From NCBI RefSeq assembly GCF_014281125.1, contig NZ_JACOEA010000002.1, positions 1-64,000 on the forward strand: a stretch of 64,000 nt of DNA. Reading direction: 5' to 3'. The notes under the pieces are model-generated. The model was not told the origin of the DNA. It saw nothing but the letters and a program-made list of their open reading frames with translations, and searched no databases. The stretch is from Lawsonibacter celer. Its GTDB lineage: Bacteria; Bacillota; Clostridia; Oscillospirales; Oscillospiraceae. Of this stretch, positions 1-7,833 are shown one piece after another. Position 1 is the stretch's first letter. Each line of letters starts with the position of its first letter. The position numbers and the translations under genes are program-made.

Positions 1-131
1 TGATGTACTCCAAGGGCGTGCTGGCCAAGAACAACCGCCAGTTTGTGGAGCGCGCCGCCCGCGTCATCCGCGAGTATGGCTGTGAGGTCGCCACCCCGGA
101 TGAAGCCCGTCAGATCCTCAGCCTCAAGTAA
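1..131 (+). CDS. 3-keto-5-aminohexanoate cleavage enzyme (BKACE family), 3' end only
   Basis: Partial: the window opens inside the gene and only the last 42 codons are visible, ending in TAA at 129-131. The peptide reads YSKGVLAKNNRQFVERAARV, then a segment ending ATPDEARQILSLK. This matches the C-terminus of beta-keto acid cleavage enzymes (old name DUF849/Kce), which condense a beta-keto acid such as 3-keto-5-aminohexanoate with acetyl-CoA in lysine fermentation. These enzymes are TIM barrels with a zinc site, which lies outside this fragment. The substrate cannot be deduced from the tail alone. A strong hairpin terminator follows 20 bp after the stop, so this is the last gene of its operon. 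Confidence 0.7.
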   Translation, partial: MYSKGVLAKNNRQFVERAARVIREYGCEVATPDEARQILSLK

Positions 132-150
132 TTTCCTTAGATTTACTCCA

Positions 151-187
151 AAAACCGGTTCTGTCTACGGGCAGAACCGGTTTTTTA
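151..187 (+). terminator. Intrinsic terminator after the BKACE gene
   Basis: A 13-bp perfect stem (151-163 with 172-184, AAAACCGGTTCTG and its complement) with an 8-nt loop is followed by a T run. It lies 20 bp after the stop codon. Confidence 0.85.
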
Positions 188-205
188 TCTGGAATGTCCT
201 CTTAC

Positions 206-241
206 TGAAAAAGAGAGGGAACCGAATGTTCGGTTCCCTCT
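206..241 (-). terminator. Intrinsic terminator of the rubrerythrin gene
   Basis: Arms 214-226 and 229-241 (AGAGGGAACCG and its complement, extended by AA/TT) form a tight hairpin. On the minus strand it is followed by CTTTTTC. It sits 33 bp beyond the rubrerythrin stop. Confidence 0.75.
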
Positions 242-273
242 GAGGCATCTCTATGGTTATGAATGGCCGCAGC

Positions 274-819
274 TTAGCCGAAGTAGCGCTTCAGCAGGCC
301 CTCGAAAGCCTTGCCGTGGCGGGCCTCATCGCGAGCCATCTCGTGCACGGTGTCATGGATGGCGTCCAGGTTCAGCTCCTTGGCCTTCTTGGCCAGCTCG
401 AACTTGCCCATGGTGGCGCCGTTCTCAGCGTCTACGCGCATCTCCAGGTTCTTCTTGGTGGAGGCGGTTACTACCTCGCCCAGCAGCTCAGCGAACTTGG
501 CGGCGTGCTCAGCCTCTTCGTAAGCGGCCTTCTCCCAGTACAGACCGATCTCGGGATAACCCTCACGGTGGGCCACACGGGCCATGGCCAGGTACATGCC
601 CACCTCGGAGCACTCGCCGTTGAAGTTCTCCCGCAGGCCCTGGAGAATCTCCTCGGGCGCGCCCTGGGCTACGCCGACCACGTGCTCGGCAGCCCAGCTG
701 CGCTCAGCGCTCTGCTCCACGAACTTGGACGCGGGAGCCTTGCAGATGGGGCACTTCTCAGGAGCGGCCTCACCCTCATAAACATAACCGCAGACAGAGC
801 AGACAAACTTTTTCTTCAT
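274..819 (-). CDS. rbr: Rubrerythrin, reverse domain order (N-terminal rubredoxin)
   Basis: 181 aa. Residues 1-35 form a rubredoxin-type Fe(SCys)4 site (C7, C10, C23, C26, in CSVC and CPIC). The rest is a ferritin-like four-helix di-iron domain with the expected glutamates and histidines ([31 protein letters not shown]). The rubredoxin-first order is that of clostridial 'reverse' rubrerythrins, cytoplasmic NAD(P)H-linked peroxidases protecting anaerobes from H2O2 and O2. It is monocistronic, with its own promoter (896-924), a PerR-like box (870-884) and terminator (206-241). The start is supported by GAGGAAATTATT before ATG. A peroxidase role is established for the family and inferred here. 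Confidence 0.95.
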   Translation of the reverse strand: MKKKFVCSVCGYVYEGEAAPEKCPICKAPASKFVEQSAERSWAAEHVVGVAQGAPEEILQGLRENFNGECSEVGMYLAMARVAHREGYPEIGLYWEKAAYEEAEHAAKFAELLGEVVTASTKKNLEMRVDAENGATMGKFELAKKAKELNLDAIHDTVHEMARDEARHGKAFEGLLKRYFG

Positions 820-869
820 AATAATTTCCTCCTCATAATTTATTTAATGATTTTGTTTGTGTTCTTAAT

Positions 870-884
870 CAGTAATAATTACTG
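870..884 (-). promoter_or_regulatory. PerR-like 7-1-7 operator of rubrerythrin
   Basis: CAGTAATAATTACTG is a perfect 7-1-7 palindrome, placed 11 bp downstream of the -10 box and so at or just after the predicted start of transcription. Its centre (TAATnATTA) matches the core of the PerR box (consensus TTATAATnATTATAA). It lies within a longer imperfect dyad, about 861-896. Repression by PerR with peroxide induction is known for clostridial reverse rubrerythrins. The regulator itself is not in the window. Confidence 0.55.
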
Positions 885-895
885 TTTCTGATAAG

Positions 896-924
896 AATAT
901 AGCACACCATTTCCGCTCCGTCAA
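896..924 (-). promoter_or_regulatory. Sigma-A promoter of rubrerythrin
   Basis: On the minus strand TTGACG (919-924) and TATATT (896-901) are separated by exactly 17 bp in an AT-rich stretch. Confidence 0.8.
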
Positions 925-967
925 GTATTTTTTTATTTTTTCTGGAAAAATTTTAGCCGCATGCAAC

Positions 968-995
968 TTTGGCCGGGTCGATCGACCCGGCCAAA
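968..995 (-). terminator. 28-bp perfect palindrome after the comEC-side cluster
   Basis: The 28-bp sequence is perfectly self-complementary, with arms TTTGGCCGGGTCGA. It lies 14 bp beyond the stop of the 45-aa membrane peptide, where the leftward cluster ends. On the minus strand it is followed by GTTGCATGCGG rather than a clean T run, so it may be a weak terminator or an mRNA-protecting hairpin. Confidence 0.5.
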
Positions 996-1008
996 GCCAC
1001 GACTATGC

Positions 1009-1146
1009 TCAGCGTCCCGCCTTCCAGCGCCTGCGCCCCAGGAGCAGAATCAGAATCCCTGCCGCCGTCAGCGCACCGCCCACCACAAGTTCTACGATAA
1101 TCGGTATGTAAATCGCACCGGAAATCAAATCGCCGCTTATACTCAT
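1009..1146 (-). CDS. Small single-pass membrane peptide (45 aa)
   Basis: ATG at 1146 reads MSISGDLISGAIYIPIIVEL, then a second part ending GRRRWKAGR and TGA. Almost the whole peptide (about residues 7-36) is hydrophobic, with glycines and alanines in the middle, and it closes with a basic tail, so the C-terminus probably faces the cytoplasm. A good ribosome-binding site (AAAGGAG, with a second GAGG nearer the start) precedes the ATG. It begins 23 bp after the stop of the XRE-membrane regulator (1169-1549), so the two are almost certainly co-transcribed. No family recognised. A signalling or toxin-like partner of the regulator is possible but unproven. Confidence 0.6.
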   Translation of the reverse strand: MSISGDLISGAIYIPIIVELVVGGALTAAGILILLLGRRRWKAGR

Positions 1147-1168
1147 ATACCTCGTTCTCTCCTTTCCC

Positions 1169-1549
1169 CTAGAAAGGTCCCATCTGCTGTGTGATCTGCT
1201 CCGTCATGCGCAAGAAGCTGTAAATTGTGGCCAGGGACATCAGGCCCCGCACCATCAGAAACAGCCCCACCCCCAACGGGATAAGTCCCAGCAGATACCA
1301 TTGGGGCCGCTTTGCCCTCGGCGGGACGGCAGCCGCCGCCTCCGGCTCAGGGGACTCATTACCCAATAGGGTATCCGTGGAGACCTGAAACAGCCGGGCC
1401 AGGGCCAGTACCTTGTCCAGGTCGGGCTGGGCGTCGTTCAGCTCCCACTTGCTTACCGCCTGGCGGGATACCCCCAGCGCTTCGGCCAACTGCTCCTGGG
1501 ACAGGCCGTTTTTCTTTCGATAGGATTGAATCCGTTCTCCCAAGGTCAT
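1169..1549 (-). CDS. XRE-family HTH regulator with C-terminal membrane segment
   Basis: 126 aa from ATG 1549, chosen because AAGGAGG lies 9 bp upstream; an in-frame ATG at 1576 lacks such a site. Residues 1-60 are a classic HTH_3 domain (LGERIQSYRKKNGLSQEQLA ... VSRQAVSKWE). A linker rich in Pro, Glu and Ala follows, then one or two hydrophobic segments (WYLLGLIPLGVGLFLMV). This HTH-plus-membrane layout is common in Clostridia, but its ligand is unknown. Upstream, three copies of an 8-bp motif (1590-1643) form candidate operators or switchable hairpins. The 45-aa membrane peptide follows in the same operon. Confidence 0.85.
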   Translation of the reverse strand: MTLGERIQSYRKKNGLSQEQLAEALGVSRQAVSKWELNDAQPDLDKVLALARLFQVSTDTLLGNESPEPEAAAAVPPRAKRPQWYLLGLIPLGVGLFLMVRGLMSLATIYSFLRMTEQITQQMGPF

Positions 1550-1589
1550 GTTCGACGACCTCCTTTCTGTCCTCACCTTATCAGACGCC

Positions 1590-1643
1590 CCGGTTGCGCA
1601 CTACAAAGCGGGCTTTGCAATTGCGCAACCGGCGGTTGCGCGG
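1590..1643 (-). promoter_or_regulatory. Triple GGTTGCGC repeat: operator or alternative-hairpin leader
   Basis: Between the RNase M5 stop and the XRE gene, the motif GGTTGCGC occurs at 1592-1599 (+), 1623-1630 (inverted) and 1634-1641 (+). Copies two and three form a perfect 8-3-8 dyad. Copies one and two, with CAAAG/CTTTG inside, form a long near-perfect hairpin. The middle copy can therefore pair with either neighbour, but not both. Possible roles are an autoregulatory operator or an RNA switch; the sequence does not decide. Confidence 0.45.
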
Positions 1644-2237
1644 CTACAGGCGGTCCACCGTCGCCCGGTATTCCTCCCAGGTGTAGAGGATATTGAGCAC
1701 CGCCAGCATAGCATTGGCGCTCATGTGCCCGGGCAAATCCAGCGCCCGGAGCAGGCTCTGTCGGCGCTCCGCCGCGCCGGGGCCGCCGGAGAGGCCGTCG
1801 GCAAACAGGTCGGCCTTGGTGATGGGCCGCCTGGGGGGCGCGTCCGGGGCCGGGGCGTCCAGGAGGGTGGCTCCGGCCCGGCGCAGGGCCTCCTCCAGCA
1901 CCGCCGGGGACATTCCCTCCACGCCCAGCTTTCCCTCCCTGCCCGGGGCGCGCTTGCGCCGCTCCTTGCCATACCGGTCCGGGATATAGGCATGCTTGAC
2001 CAAAGCGGGGTCGATGGCCCCCTTTAAATAGTTCCGTATAACAAAGCCCGCCCCATCGGAGTCGGTGAGGACGATCAGCCCCTGCTCCGCCGCCAGGCGG
2101 CGGAGCAGGGCCAGCCGCTCCCCGTCCTTGAATATCCCAAAGCCCCGGGTCTCCAGAATCACCCCATCCACCAGCTGGGAGAGAGTGTTTTTGTCGTAGC
2201 GGCCCTCCACAACAATGGCCTCCTTCACACGCAGCAC
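1644..2237 (-). CDS. rnmV: Ribonuclease M5-like Toprim protein
   Basis: 197 aa. The N-terminal Toprim domain shows the invariant glutamate in AIVVEGRYDK and the acidic DSDGAG motif after a hydrophobic strand. Helices typical of the RNase M5 C-terminal domain (DUF4093) follow. RNase M5 matures 5S rRNA with ribosomal protein L18 in Firmicutes. The start is GTG at 2237, 4 bp after the holA stop, so the two are translationally coupled. Bacillus RnmV is of similar length. Confidence in the family is high; the exact 5S role is by homology. Confidence 0.85.
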   Translation of the reverse strand: MLRVKEAIVVEGRYDKNTLSQLVDGVILETRGFGIFKDGERLALLRRLAAEQGLIVLTDSDGAGFVIRNYLKGAIDPALVKHAYIPDRYGKERRKRAPGREGKLGVEGMSPAVLEEALRRAGATLLDAPAPDAPPRRPITKADLFADGLSGGPGAAERRQSLLRALDLPGHMSANAMLAVLNILYTWEEYRATVDRL

Positions 2238-2241
2238 CGCT

Positions 2242-3279
2242 TCAGGCCCCCTTTTTGACCGCCAGCTCCATGAGCAGACCGGTGAGCAGCTCCTGCCCGT
2301 CGGCGCCGGTGGATTTCATGGCCAGGTCGGTCTCTCCGCAGCGGATCACCGCTCTGCGGCACCAGGGCAGGGAAAAGCGCCGGGCGGACTGCATCAGCCG
2401 CTCCGCCGGGTAGGACGAGCGCATGCCCCACTGCTCCATCAGATAGGCCGTGCCCTGCTTTGCCTCAATGGCTAGGCGTGCGGAGTAGAGCTGCCGCAGC
2501 TGTTTGCCCAGAACGGCCAGGATCTTGATGGGGGCCTCCTGCATGTGATACAGGTCACTTAAAACGCCGGCCGCCCGGTCGAAGTTCCCTGCGGCGATGG
2601 CGTCCGTCATCTGAAAAACCACCGCGTCCAGCTGGGGGGTGGCCACCGCGTCTATGTCCGACCGGGTGACCCGGTGCCCCTTGGCGTAGGCGCCGATCTT
2701 TCCGATCTCTGAGATCAGGTTGTTCATCAGGTCCCCGCACAGGAACATTAGGTATTTGGCGTCCTCGGTGCCGATGTCCCTGTCCAGGGCGCGGAAGCGC
2801 CGGGAGATCCAGTCCACCAGATCCCCCTGCTCCTGCCGGTGGAAGGATACCACGCTCCCTTTAGCCTTGAGCAGGGCGGCCAGCTTGGTGCGGGCGTCCG
2901 CCTTGTACTCGATCAGGTCATAGACGAATACCAAGCACACGTACTCGGGCAGGTCGGAGAGCAGCTGAGTCAGCCCCTCCTTGTCCCCTTTATAAATATC
3001 GTAGTCGCTGACCACGATCAGGGTGCGCTGGCTCATCATGGGCAGACAGTCCACCAACTGACCCAGGGTCTTGAGGTCGAACTCCTTCCCGCTGAGGGTG
3101 TGCAGGTTGAAGGCCTCCACCCCTCCGGGGAGGAGCTTCTTTTTCATCTCCCCCAGGTAGAAGTCCCGCAGGTAGGCCTCCTCCCCGTGGAACACATAGA
3201 GCTGACCCAGCGTATTCCCCTTCAGGTCCTGCTTCAGCTTCTGGAGGGCGGCTTTATCCGGTTTCGCTTTGGGCGGCAT
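2242..3279 (-). CDS. holA: DNA polymerase III delta subunit
   Basis: 345 aa. It begins with the clamp-loader delta pattern (LYVFHGEEAYLRDFYLGEMK) followed by the degenerate AAA+ core and the C-terminal collar region (about residues 215-340, GNFDRAAGVLSDLYHMQEAP). Delta opens the beta clamp during loading in the replisome. ATG 3279 has AAGGGAG upstream and lies inside the end of comEC (26-bp overlap). comEC followed by holA is the usual Firmicutes order. Confidence 0.92.
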   Translation of the reverse strand: MPPKAKPDKAALQKLKQDLKGNTLGQLYVFHGEEAYLRDFYLGEMKKKLLPGGVEAFNLHTLSGKEFDLKTLGQLVDCLPMMSQRTLIVVSDYDIYKGDKEGLTQLLSDLPEYVCLVFVYDLIEYKADARTKLAALLKAKGSVVSFHRQEQGDLVDWISRRFRALDRDIGTEDAKYLMFLCGDLMNNLISEIGKIGAYAKGHRVTRSDIDAVATPQLDAVVFQMTDAIAAGNFDRAAGVLSDLYHMQEAPIKILAVLGKQLRQLYSARLAIEAKQGTAYLMEQWGMRSSYPAERLMQSARRFSLPWCRRAVIRCGETDLAMKSTGADGQELLTGLLMELAVKKGA

Positions 3280-5587
3280 GACGATTCTCCCTTTCTGTTG
3301 CGGTAATGGTCACGGTCCCCTGCCAGTCGGTGCGGTAGATGGCGCAGCCGGCGGCGGCCAGGCGCTCCAGGGTCTCAGGCGCCGGGTGACCGTATGTATT
3401 GTAGCCCACGGAGATAACCGCATATTCCGGCGCAGCGGCCAGCAGCAGCTCCTCCGAGCAGGCGTATTTGGAGCCGTGGTGGCCCGCCACCAGCAGCTCG
3501 ATATCCGGCAGACGGCCGTATTTGATCAGGCGGCCCTCCACCACGGTGTTCATATCTCCGGTAATCAGGGCGTCAAAGTCCCCGGCGGTGCACAGCACAG
3601 ACAGGCCCTCCTCGTTGGCGCCCCCGTCCCCCAGGGGCGCGTAGACCGTGGCCTCCGCCCCGCCGAGGGAAACGCGGGCATCCTCCGAGATGAGGCGCAC
3701 CCCCACCCCCTTTTCCGCCGCCAGGCGCAGAATCTCCCGGCGCAGGGGGTCATCCTCTTCCTCCTCCACATCGGGGAGCAGCAGCAATCCCACCTCCAGC
3801 CGCTCTAGCAGCTGGGGCACGCCTCCGGCGTGGTCGGTATGGCAATGGGTGAGCACCAGCAGGTCCAGCCGGGTCAGCCCCAAACTCTGCACATAGTCAG
3901 CGGCCACGTCCCCCGGGTCCTCCAGTCCGCTGCCGCCGCAATCCACCAGCATGGCGCGGCCCTGGCTGTAAAAGGCCACGGACAGCCCCTGCCCCACGTC
4001 CAGCACCGATACCGTCAGGCTCCCGCCGGTCAGGGAGAAGGTGTTGAGCAGCACCGCCGCGCACAGGCATACCGCCCCCGCGCACACGGGGAACAGAGGC
4101 CGCCGTCGCTCCCCGCGCCTTCCCCGCAGCAGCCACAGGGTCAGCAGCACGTAGGCCAGCGTCAGCCAGAGGGTGAAATAAACCGACGAGGCGGACACTG
4201 CGGCGAAGGGCAGCCGGGCGATTCCCCGGGCCGCCCAAAGAATCCACCGGGCCAGCAGGGACACAGGCAGAGCCAGCACCGCCGCCGCCCCCGGCAGTGC
4301 CAGCCCCAGCAGCGCCAGGGCGATCCCGCCCAGGAACAGGCCGGACACTGCCCAGACCGTCAGCAGATTGCTCAGAGGAGCCATCAGGGAGATGGAGTTG
4401 AAATACCAGGCGCTCAGTGGCGTGGTAAACACCAGGGCCCCCACGGTGAGGGCCAGGGAGGCGCACATGCCCCGGCCCGCCCGCAGCGCCAGCTTCCCCG
4501 CCCTGCGCTTCGCCCTCCGGGGCAGGCGGGCGGTCCACCGGGCCTGCAGGGGCCCGCTGAACAGGGTAATGCCCGCCACAGCGGCAAAAGAGAGCTGAAG
4601 GGACACGCTGGCCGCGGCGTAGGGATTCTGCACCAGCAGGACCATCAGCACCGCGGCGAGGGTGGTGGGCTTATCGTCCTCCCGCCCGGTCAGGGGCGCC
4701 AGCTGCAAAAGCGTGCACATCAGCACCGCCCGCAGCGCCGACGGTGCATTGCCCGCCACGGCGGCAAAGGAAAAGAGCAGAGCGGCCACCGCCAAAGCGG
4801 TGCGCCGCCTTCCCCGGCCCAGCAGCACGGTCAGCGCCCCGGCCAGGTAGGATACGTGCAGCCCGGACACCGCCACCATGTGGGCCAGCCCCGCCCGGCG
4901 CAGGGCGGAGTAATCCCCGCCGCACAGGGCAGACTTGTCCCCGGTGACCAGAGCGGTGACCAGGCCCGATGCCTCCGCCGGAAATACCGCCGCCGCGCTG
5001 TCCTTCAGGGCGCGGGAGACATAGACGGGCCAGTGCCGGGGCGGCACCTGCTCCGGGCGGGAAACCGTCAATTCCTCCTCCGTCCGGATATAGGCGGTCA
5101 GGGTGACTCCCTTGGCGTAGTAATAGTCGTTCTTCTCCCCGGCGATGGTATCCGCCAGGCGGAAGTCCCCGGTAAAGGCAAGCCGGTCCCCCGGGCGAAG
5201 CCGGGGCGGAGATTCACCCCGCAGGTAGAGCCGGGCCTTCTGATCCGGCCCCTCCGGGCACTCCACCCGCACCAGCACACCATAGCCGTAGCCCGTCTCC
5301 TCCGGCCAGTCACACACCACCGCGGAGACCCGGGCGGTTTGCCCCGCCAGGGCACGGGCCGGGGCGTGGAACCAGGCGGTATAGGCCCCCGTCCATGCCA
5401 TCCCGGCGGCCAGACCCAGGGCGCAGAGCATCCACCCCAGGCGGCGCTTTCCGGAAAACAGCAGCCCTGGCAGCGCTGCCAGGGCGCACACCGCACACAC
5501 CGGAAACCACCAGCCCTCCGGCAGCAGATACACCGCCAGAAAGACCGCCGCGGAAAAGGCGGCGGCAAAAATGGCCAGCTTACGCAT
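3254..5587 (-). CDS. comEC: ComEC/Rec2 DNA-uptake channel
   Basis: 777 aa from ATG 5587; an in-frame start at 5617 is also possible. Order: N-terminal membrane segments, a DUF4131-type OB region (about 60-190), the polytopic Competence domain (about 220-490, with HMVAVSGLHVSYLAG), and a C-terminal metallo-beta-lactamase domain (LDVGQGLSVAF, LTHCHTDHAGG, AGHHGSKYAC). ComEC carries single-stranded DNA across the membrane in natural transformation. The start overlaps the stop of the preceding XRE gene in ATGCGTAA, and the end overlaps holA. dprA in the same window is a second competence gene. Confidence 0.95.
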   Translation of the reverse strand: MRKLAIFAAAFSAAVFLAVYLLPEGWWFPVCAVCALAALPGLLFSGKRRLGWMLCALGLAAGMAWTGAYTAWFHAPARALAGQTARVSAVVCDWPEETGYGYGVLVRVECPEGPDQKARLYLRGESPPRLRPGDRLAFTGDFRLADTIAGEKNDYYYAKGVTLTAYIRTEEELTVSRPEQVPPRHWPVYVSRALKDSAAAVFPAEASGLVTALVTGDKSALCGGDYSALRRAGLAHMVAVSGLHVSYLAGALTVLLGRGRRRTALAVAALLFSFAAVAGNAPSALRAVLMCTLLQLAPLTGREDDKPTTLAAVLMVLLVQNPYAAASVSLQLSFAAVAGITLFSGPLQARWTARLPRRAKRRAGKLALRAGRGMCASLALTVGALVFTTPLSAWYFNSISLMAPLSNLLTVWAVSGLFLGGIALALLGLALPGAAAVLALPVSLLARWILWAARGIARLPFAAVSASSVYFTLWLTLAYVLLTLWLLRGRRGERRRPLFPVCAGAVCLCAAVLLNTFSLTGGSLTVSVLDVGQGLSVAFYSQGRAMLVDCGGSGLEDPGDVAADYVQSLGLTRLDLLVLTHCHTDHAGGVPQLLERLEVGLLLLPDVEEEEDDPLRREILRLAAEKGVGVRLISEDARVSLGGAEATVYAPLGDGGANEEGLSVLCTAGDFDALITGDMNTVVEGRLIKYGRLPDIELLVAGHHGSKYACSEELLLAAAPEYAVISVGYNTYGHPAPETLERLAAAGCAIYRTDWQGTVTITATERENRHAAQSETG

Positions 5588-5798
5588 GGGGAGGGGCGGG
5601 ATCATCCGTCCGGCCAAGGATATAGTCTGTGCTGGTCTGATACAAATCCGCCAGCTTTATCAGGGCCCACACCGGGATCTCCCGCGTCCCCTTTTCATAC
5701 CGGCGGTACACTTCCCGATTCAGGTTCAAATATGCGGCAATTTGAATCTGTGTTTTGTCATGGTCGACCCGCAGGTCCTCCAAGCGGCTGAAATACAT
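5580..5798 (-). CDS. Small XRE-family HTH regulator upstream of comEC
   Basis: 72 aa starting at ATG 5798 (MYFSRLEDLRVDHDKTQIQI), with GAGGTG upstream; a longer frame to 5837 lacks a ribosome site. It is essentially a single HTH_3 domain: RLEDLRVDHDKTQIQIAAYL, then YRRYEKGTREIPVWALIKLA, then a closing TDYILGR. Its last codons overlap the comEC start by 8 bp, so it is probably translated together with the uptake channel and may control it. The target is unknown. Confidence 0.85.
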   Translation of the reverse strand: MYFSRLEDLRVDHDKTQIQIAAYLNLNREVYRRYEKGTREIPVWALIKLADLYQTSTDYILGRTDDPAPPHA

Positions 5799-5921
5799 AT
5801 AGCAGCACCTCAAAGAAATGCTACTAAATTGTCGCATTCTCCGGAAAATATGCTACTATACGGATGTATTTTAACTCTTTTTTTCAGATGTTGCAACTCA
5901 ACCACGCACGTATATTCGTTC

Positions 5922-5950
5922 TTGTCCTTTTTAATACTTTAATGTATAAT
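5922..5950 (+). promoter_or_regulatory. Promoter of the sodium symporter gene
   Basis: TTGTCC (5922-5927) and a perfect TATAAT (5945-5950) with a 17-bp spacer lie 57 bp before the start codon, in an AT-rich intergenic stretch divergent from the comEC cluster. Confidence 0.8.
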
Positions 5951-6006
5951 AAATTAATTACATTCTGCTGGGAGGAATTTATCAAAAAGGGGAGAGTGAA
6001 CGTACT

Positions 6007-7392
6007 ATGCAGCTGTTTTCTGAGCTGATGACAGCAGTCGACGATTTTATCTGGGGCATCCCCATGATCGTTCTGCTGTTCGGCACCCATCTGTTTCTGA
6101 CCATCCGCACCCGCTTTATTCAGCGCAAGACCTTTACCGGCGTCCGCCTGTCCGTCACCAAGGACCCGGATTCCCCCGGAGATGTGAGCCAGTTTCAGGC
6201 CCTCACCACCGCCCTGGCCTCCACGATCGGCACGGGCAATATCATCGGTGTGGGCACCGCCATCTTTATGGGCGGCCCCGGCGCAGTGCTCTGGTGCTGG
6301 CTGACCGGCGTGTTCGGTATCGCCACCAAGTACGCCGAATCCTTTATCGCGGTGAAATACCGGGTGCGCACCCCGGACGGCAAAATGCAGGGCGGCGCCA
6401 TGTACGCCCTGGAGCGGGGACTAAACCTGAAATGGCTGGGCGTACTCTTTGCCGTATTCGCGGTGATCGCCTCCTTCGGCATCGGCTGCGGCACCCAGAT
6501 CAACGCCATTGCCGAGGTCATTGAGACCAATATCCCCATACCCATTCCCCGCATTGTCATCGGCCTGGTGGGCGGCGCGCTCACCGCCATTGTCATCATC
6601 GGCGGCATCCAGTCCATCGCCACGGTCTGCGAAAAGCTGGTCCCCCTGATGGCCGCGTTTTATGTGGTGGGCTGCATTATTATTCTGGGCATCAATTACG
6701 ACTTTATCGGTCCCGCCATTACCACGATCGTCAGGCTGGCCTTCACCCCCGGCGCGGTGGCCGGCGGTCTGGTGGGGCAGGGCATCATGATGGCCGCCCG
6801 CTACGGCGTGGCGCGGGGGCTGTTCTCCAATGAGTCCGGCATGGGCTCGGCACCCCTGGTGGCCTCCGCCGCCCAGACCCGCAACCCGGTACGGCAGGCC
6901 CTGGTCTCCGCCACCGGCACCTTCTGGGACACAGTGGTGGTCTGCCTGATGACCGGGCTGGTGCTGGTCTCCACGATCATGAAAAATCCCAGCATCAATA
7001 TGGATTCTATCGCCAACGGCGGACAGATGACCACCGCGGCGTTCAGCCAGATCCCAGTGCTGGGCCCCGTCATTCTGGTAGTGGGCATCATTACCTTCGC
7101 CTGGTCCACCATTCTGGGCTGGTCCTACTATGGCGAGCGCTGCGCCCAATATCTGTGGGGCAAAAAGGCCATCCTGCCTTATAAGATTCTCTTTGTCCTA
7201 GTCACGATCATTGGGCCGGTTCTGGCCCTGGATCTGGTATGGACCATTGCAGATATCCTCAACGCCCTGATGGCCATTCCCAACCTGGTCGCGGTCCTGC
7301 TCCTCTCCGGCGTCATTGCCAGGGAGACCAGGTATTACCTGGATCACCTGGATGAAATCGACCGCAGCGAGATCCCCATGGTGGATAAATAA
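6007..7392 (+). CDS. Sodium:alanine/glycine symporter family (AGCS)
   Basis: 461 aa, polytopic with about 10-11 membrane segments. The AGCS signatures are present: GTGNIIGVGTAIFMGGPGA near residue 75, and NESGMGSAPLVASAAQTRNP near 275. The family imports alanine, glycine or a related small amino acid with Na+. The ribosome site GGGGAGAG is somewhat distant (about 12 bp). It is monocistronic, with its own promoter and a terminator shared with the convergent rsfS cluster. The substrate cannot be fixed from sequence. Confidence 0.93.
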   Translation: MQLFSELMTAVDDFIWGIPMIVLLFGTHLFLTIRTRFIQRKTFTGVRLSVTKDPDSPGDVSQFQALTTALASTIGTGNIIGVGTAIFMGGPGAVLWCWLTGVFGIATKYAESFIAVKYRVRTPDGKMQGGAMYALERGLNLKWLGVLFAVFAVIASFGIGCGTQINAIAEVIETNIPIPIPRIVIGLVGGALTAIVIIGGIQSIATVCEKLVPLMAAFYVVGCIIILGINYDFIGPAITTIVRLAFTPGAVAGGLVGQGIMMAARYGVARGLFSNESGMGSAPLVASAAQTRNPVRQALVSATGTFWDTVVVCLMTGLVLVSTIMKNPSINMDSIANGGQMTTAAFSQIPVLGPVILVVGIITFAWSTILGWSYYGERCAQYLWGKKAILPYKILFVLVTIIGPVLALDLVWTIADILNALMAIPNLVAVLLLSGVIARETRYYLDHLDEIDRSEIPMVDK

Positions 7393-7406
7393 CCGGTTCC
7401 GGAACA

Positions 7407-7447
7407 AAAGAGAGCCGCTCGGAATATTCCGCGCGGCTCTCTTTTTC
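7407..7447. terminator. Bidirectional terminator between symporter gene and rsfS
   Basis: A 12-bp stem (7407-7418 with 7433-7444, AAAGAGAGCCGC and its complement) is flanked by A and T runs on both sides. It can stop transcription from both converging units. Confidence 0.85.
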
Positions 7448-7454
7448 TTTCCAT

Positions 7455-7814
7455 TCAGTCCTGCGTGAGAATGCCGCTCAGGTCCACCGGCGCAGCGTCG
7501 CCCCACAGGCGCTCCAGATCATAGAATTTTCGCGCCTCTTCGTTGAAGATATGGACTACCACGGCGGAAAAGTCCAGCAGTACCCAGGTTCCGCCCCCAT
7601 GGCCCTCGATGTGATGAGGGGGCTCGCCCGCATCCTTCAGCGTCTTTTCGCAGAAATCCGCCAGCGCTTTGATCTGGGTGGTGGAGGAGGCGGAACAGAT
7701 CACAAAATAGTCGGCCAGAGAGGTGATGTCTCCCGTCTCCAGCACGCGGATATCCTGGCCTTTCTTCGCGTCCAGCGCCCGCGCGGCGGCCAGTGCCATT
7801 TCCTTTGGATTCAT
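7455..7814 (-). CDS. rsfS: Ribosomal silencing factor RsfS
   Basis: 119 aa, RsfS/YbeB/Iojap family. The sequence shows the family core (DITSLADYFVICSASSTTQI, then GHGGGTWVLLDFSAVVVHIF, then FYDLERLWGDA). RsfS binds ribosomal protein L14 and blocks subunit joining when nutrients are scarce. AAAGGAG precedes ATG 7814. It is the last gene of the cluster that runs smc to rsfS; nadD, yqeK and rsfS are neighbours in Bacillus too. Confidence 0.95.
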   Translation of the reverse strand: MNPKEMALAAARALDAKKGQDIRVLETGDITSLADYFVICSASSTTQIKALADFCEKTLKDAGEPPHHIEGHGGGTWVLLDFSAVVVHIFNEEARKFYDLERLWGDAAPVDLSGILTQD

Positions 7815-7833
7815 CTCAATTTCTCCTTTTCGC

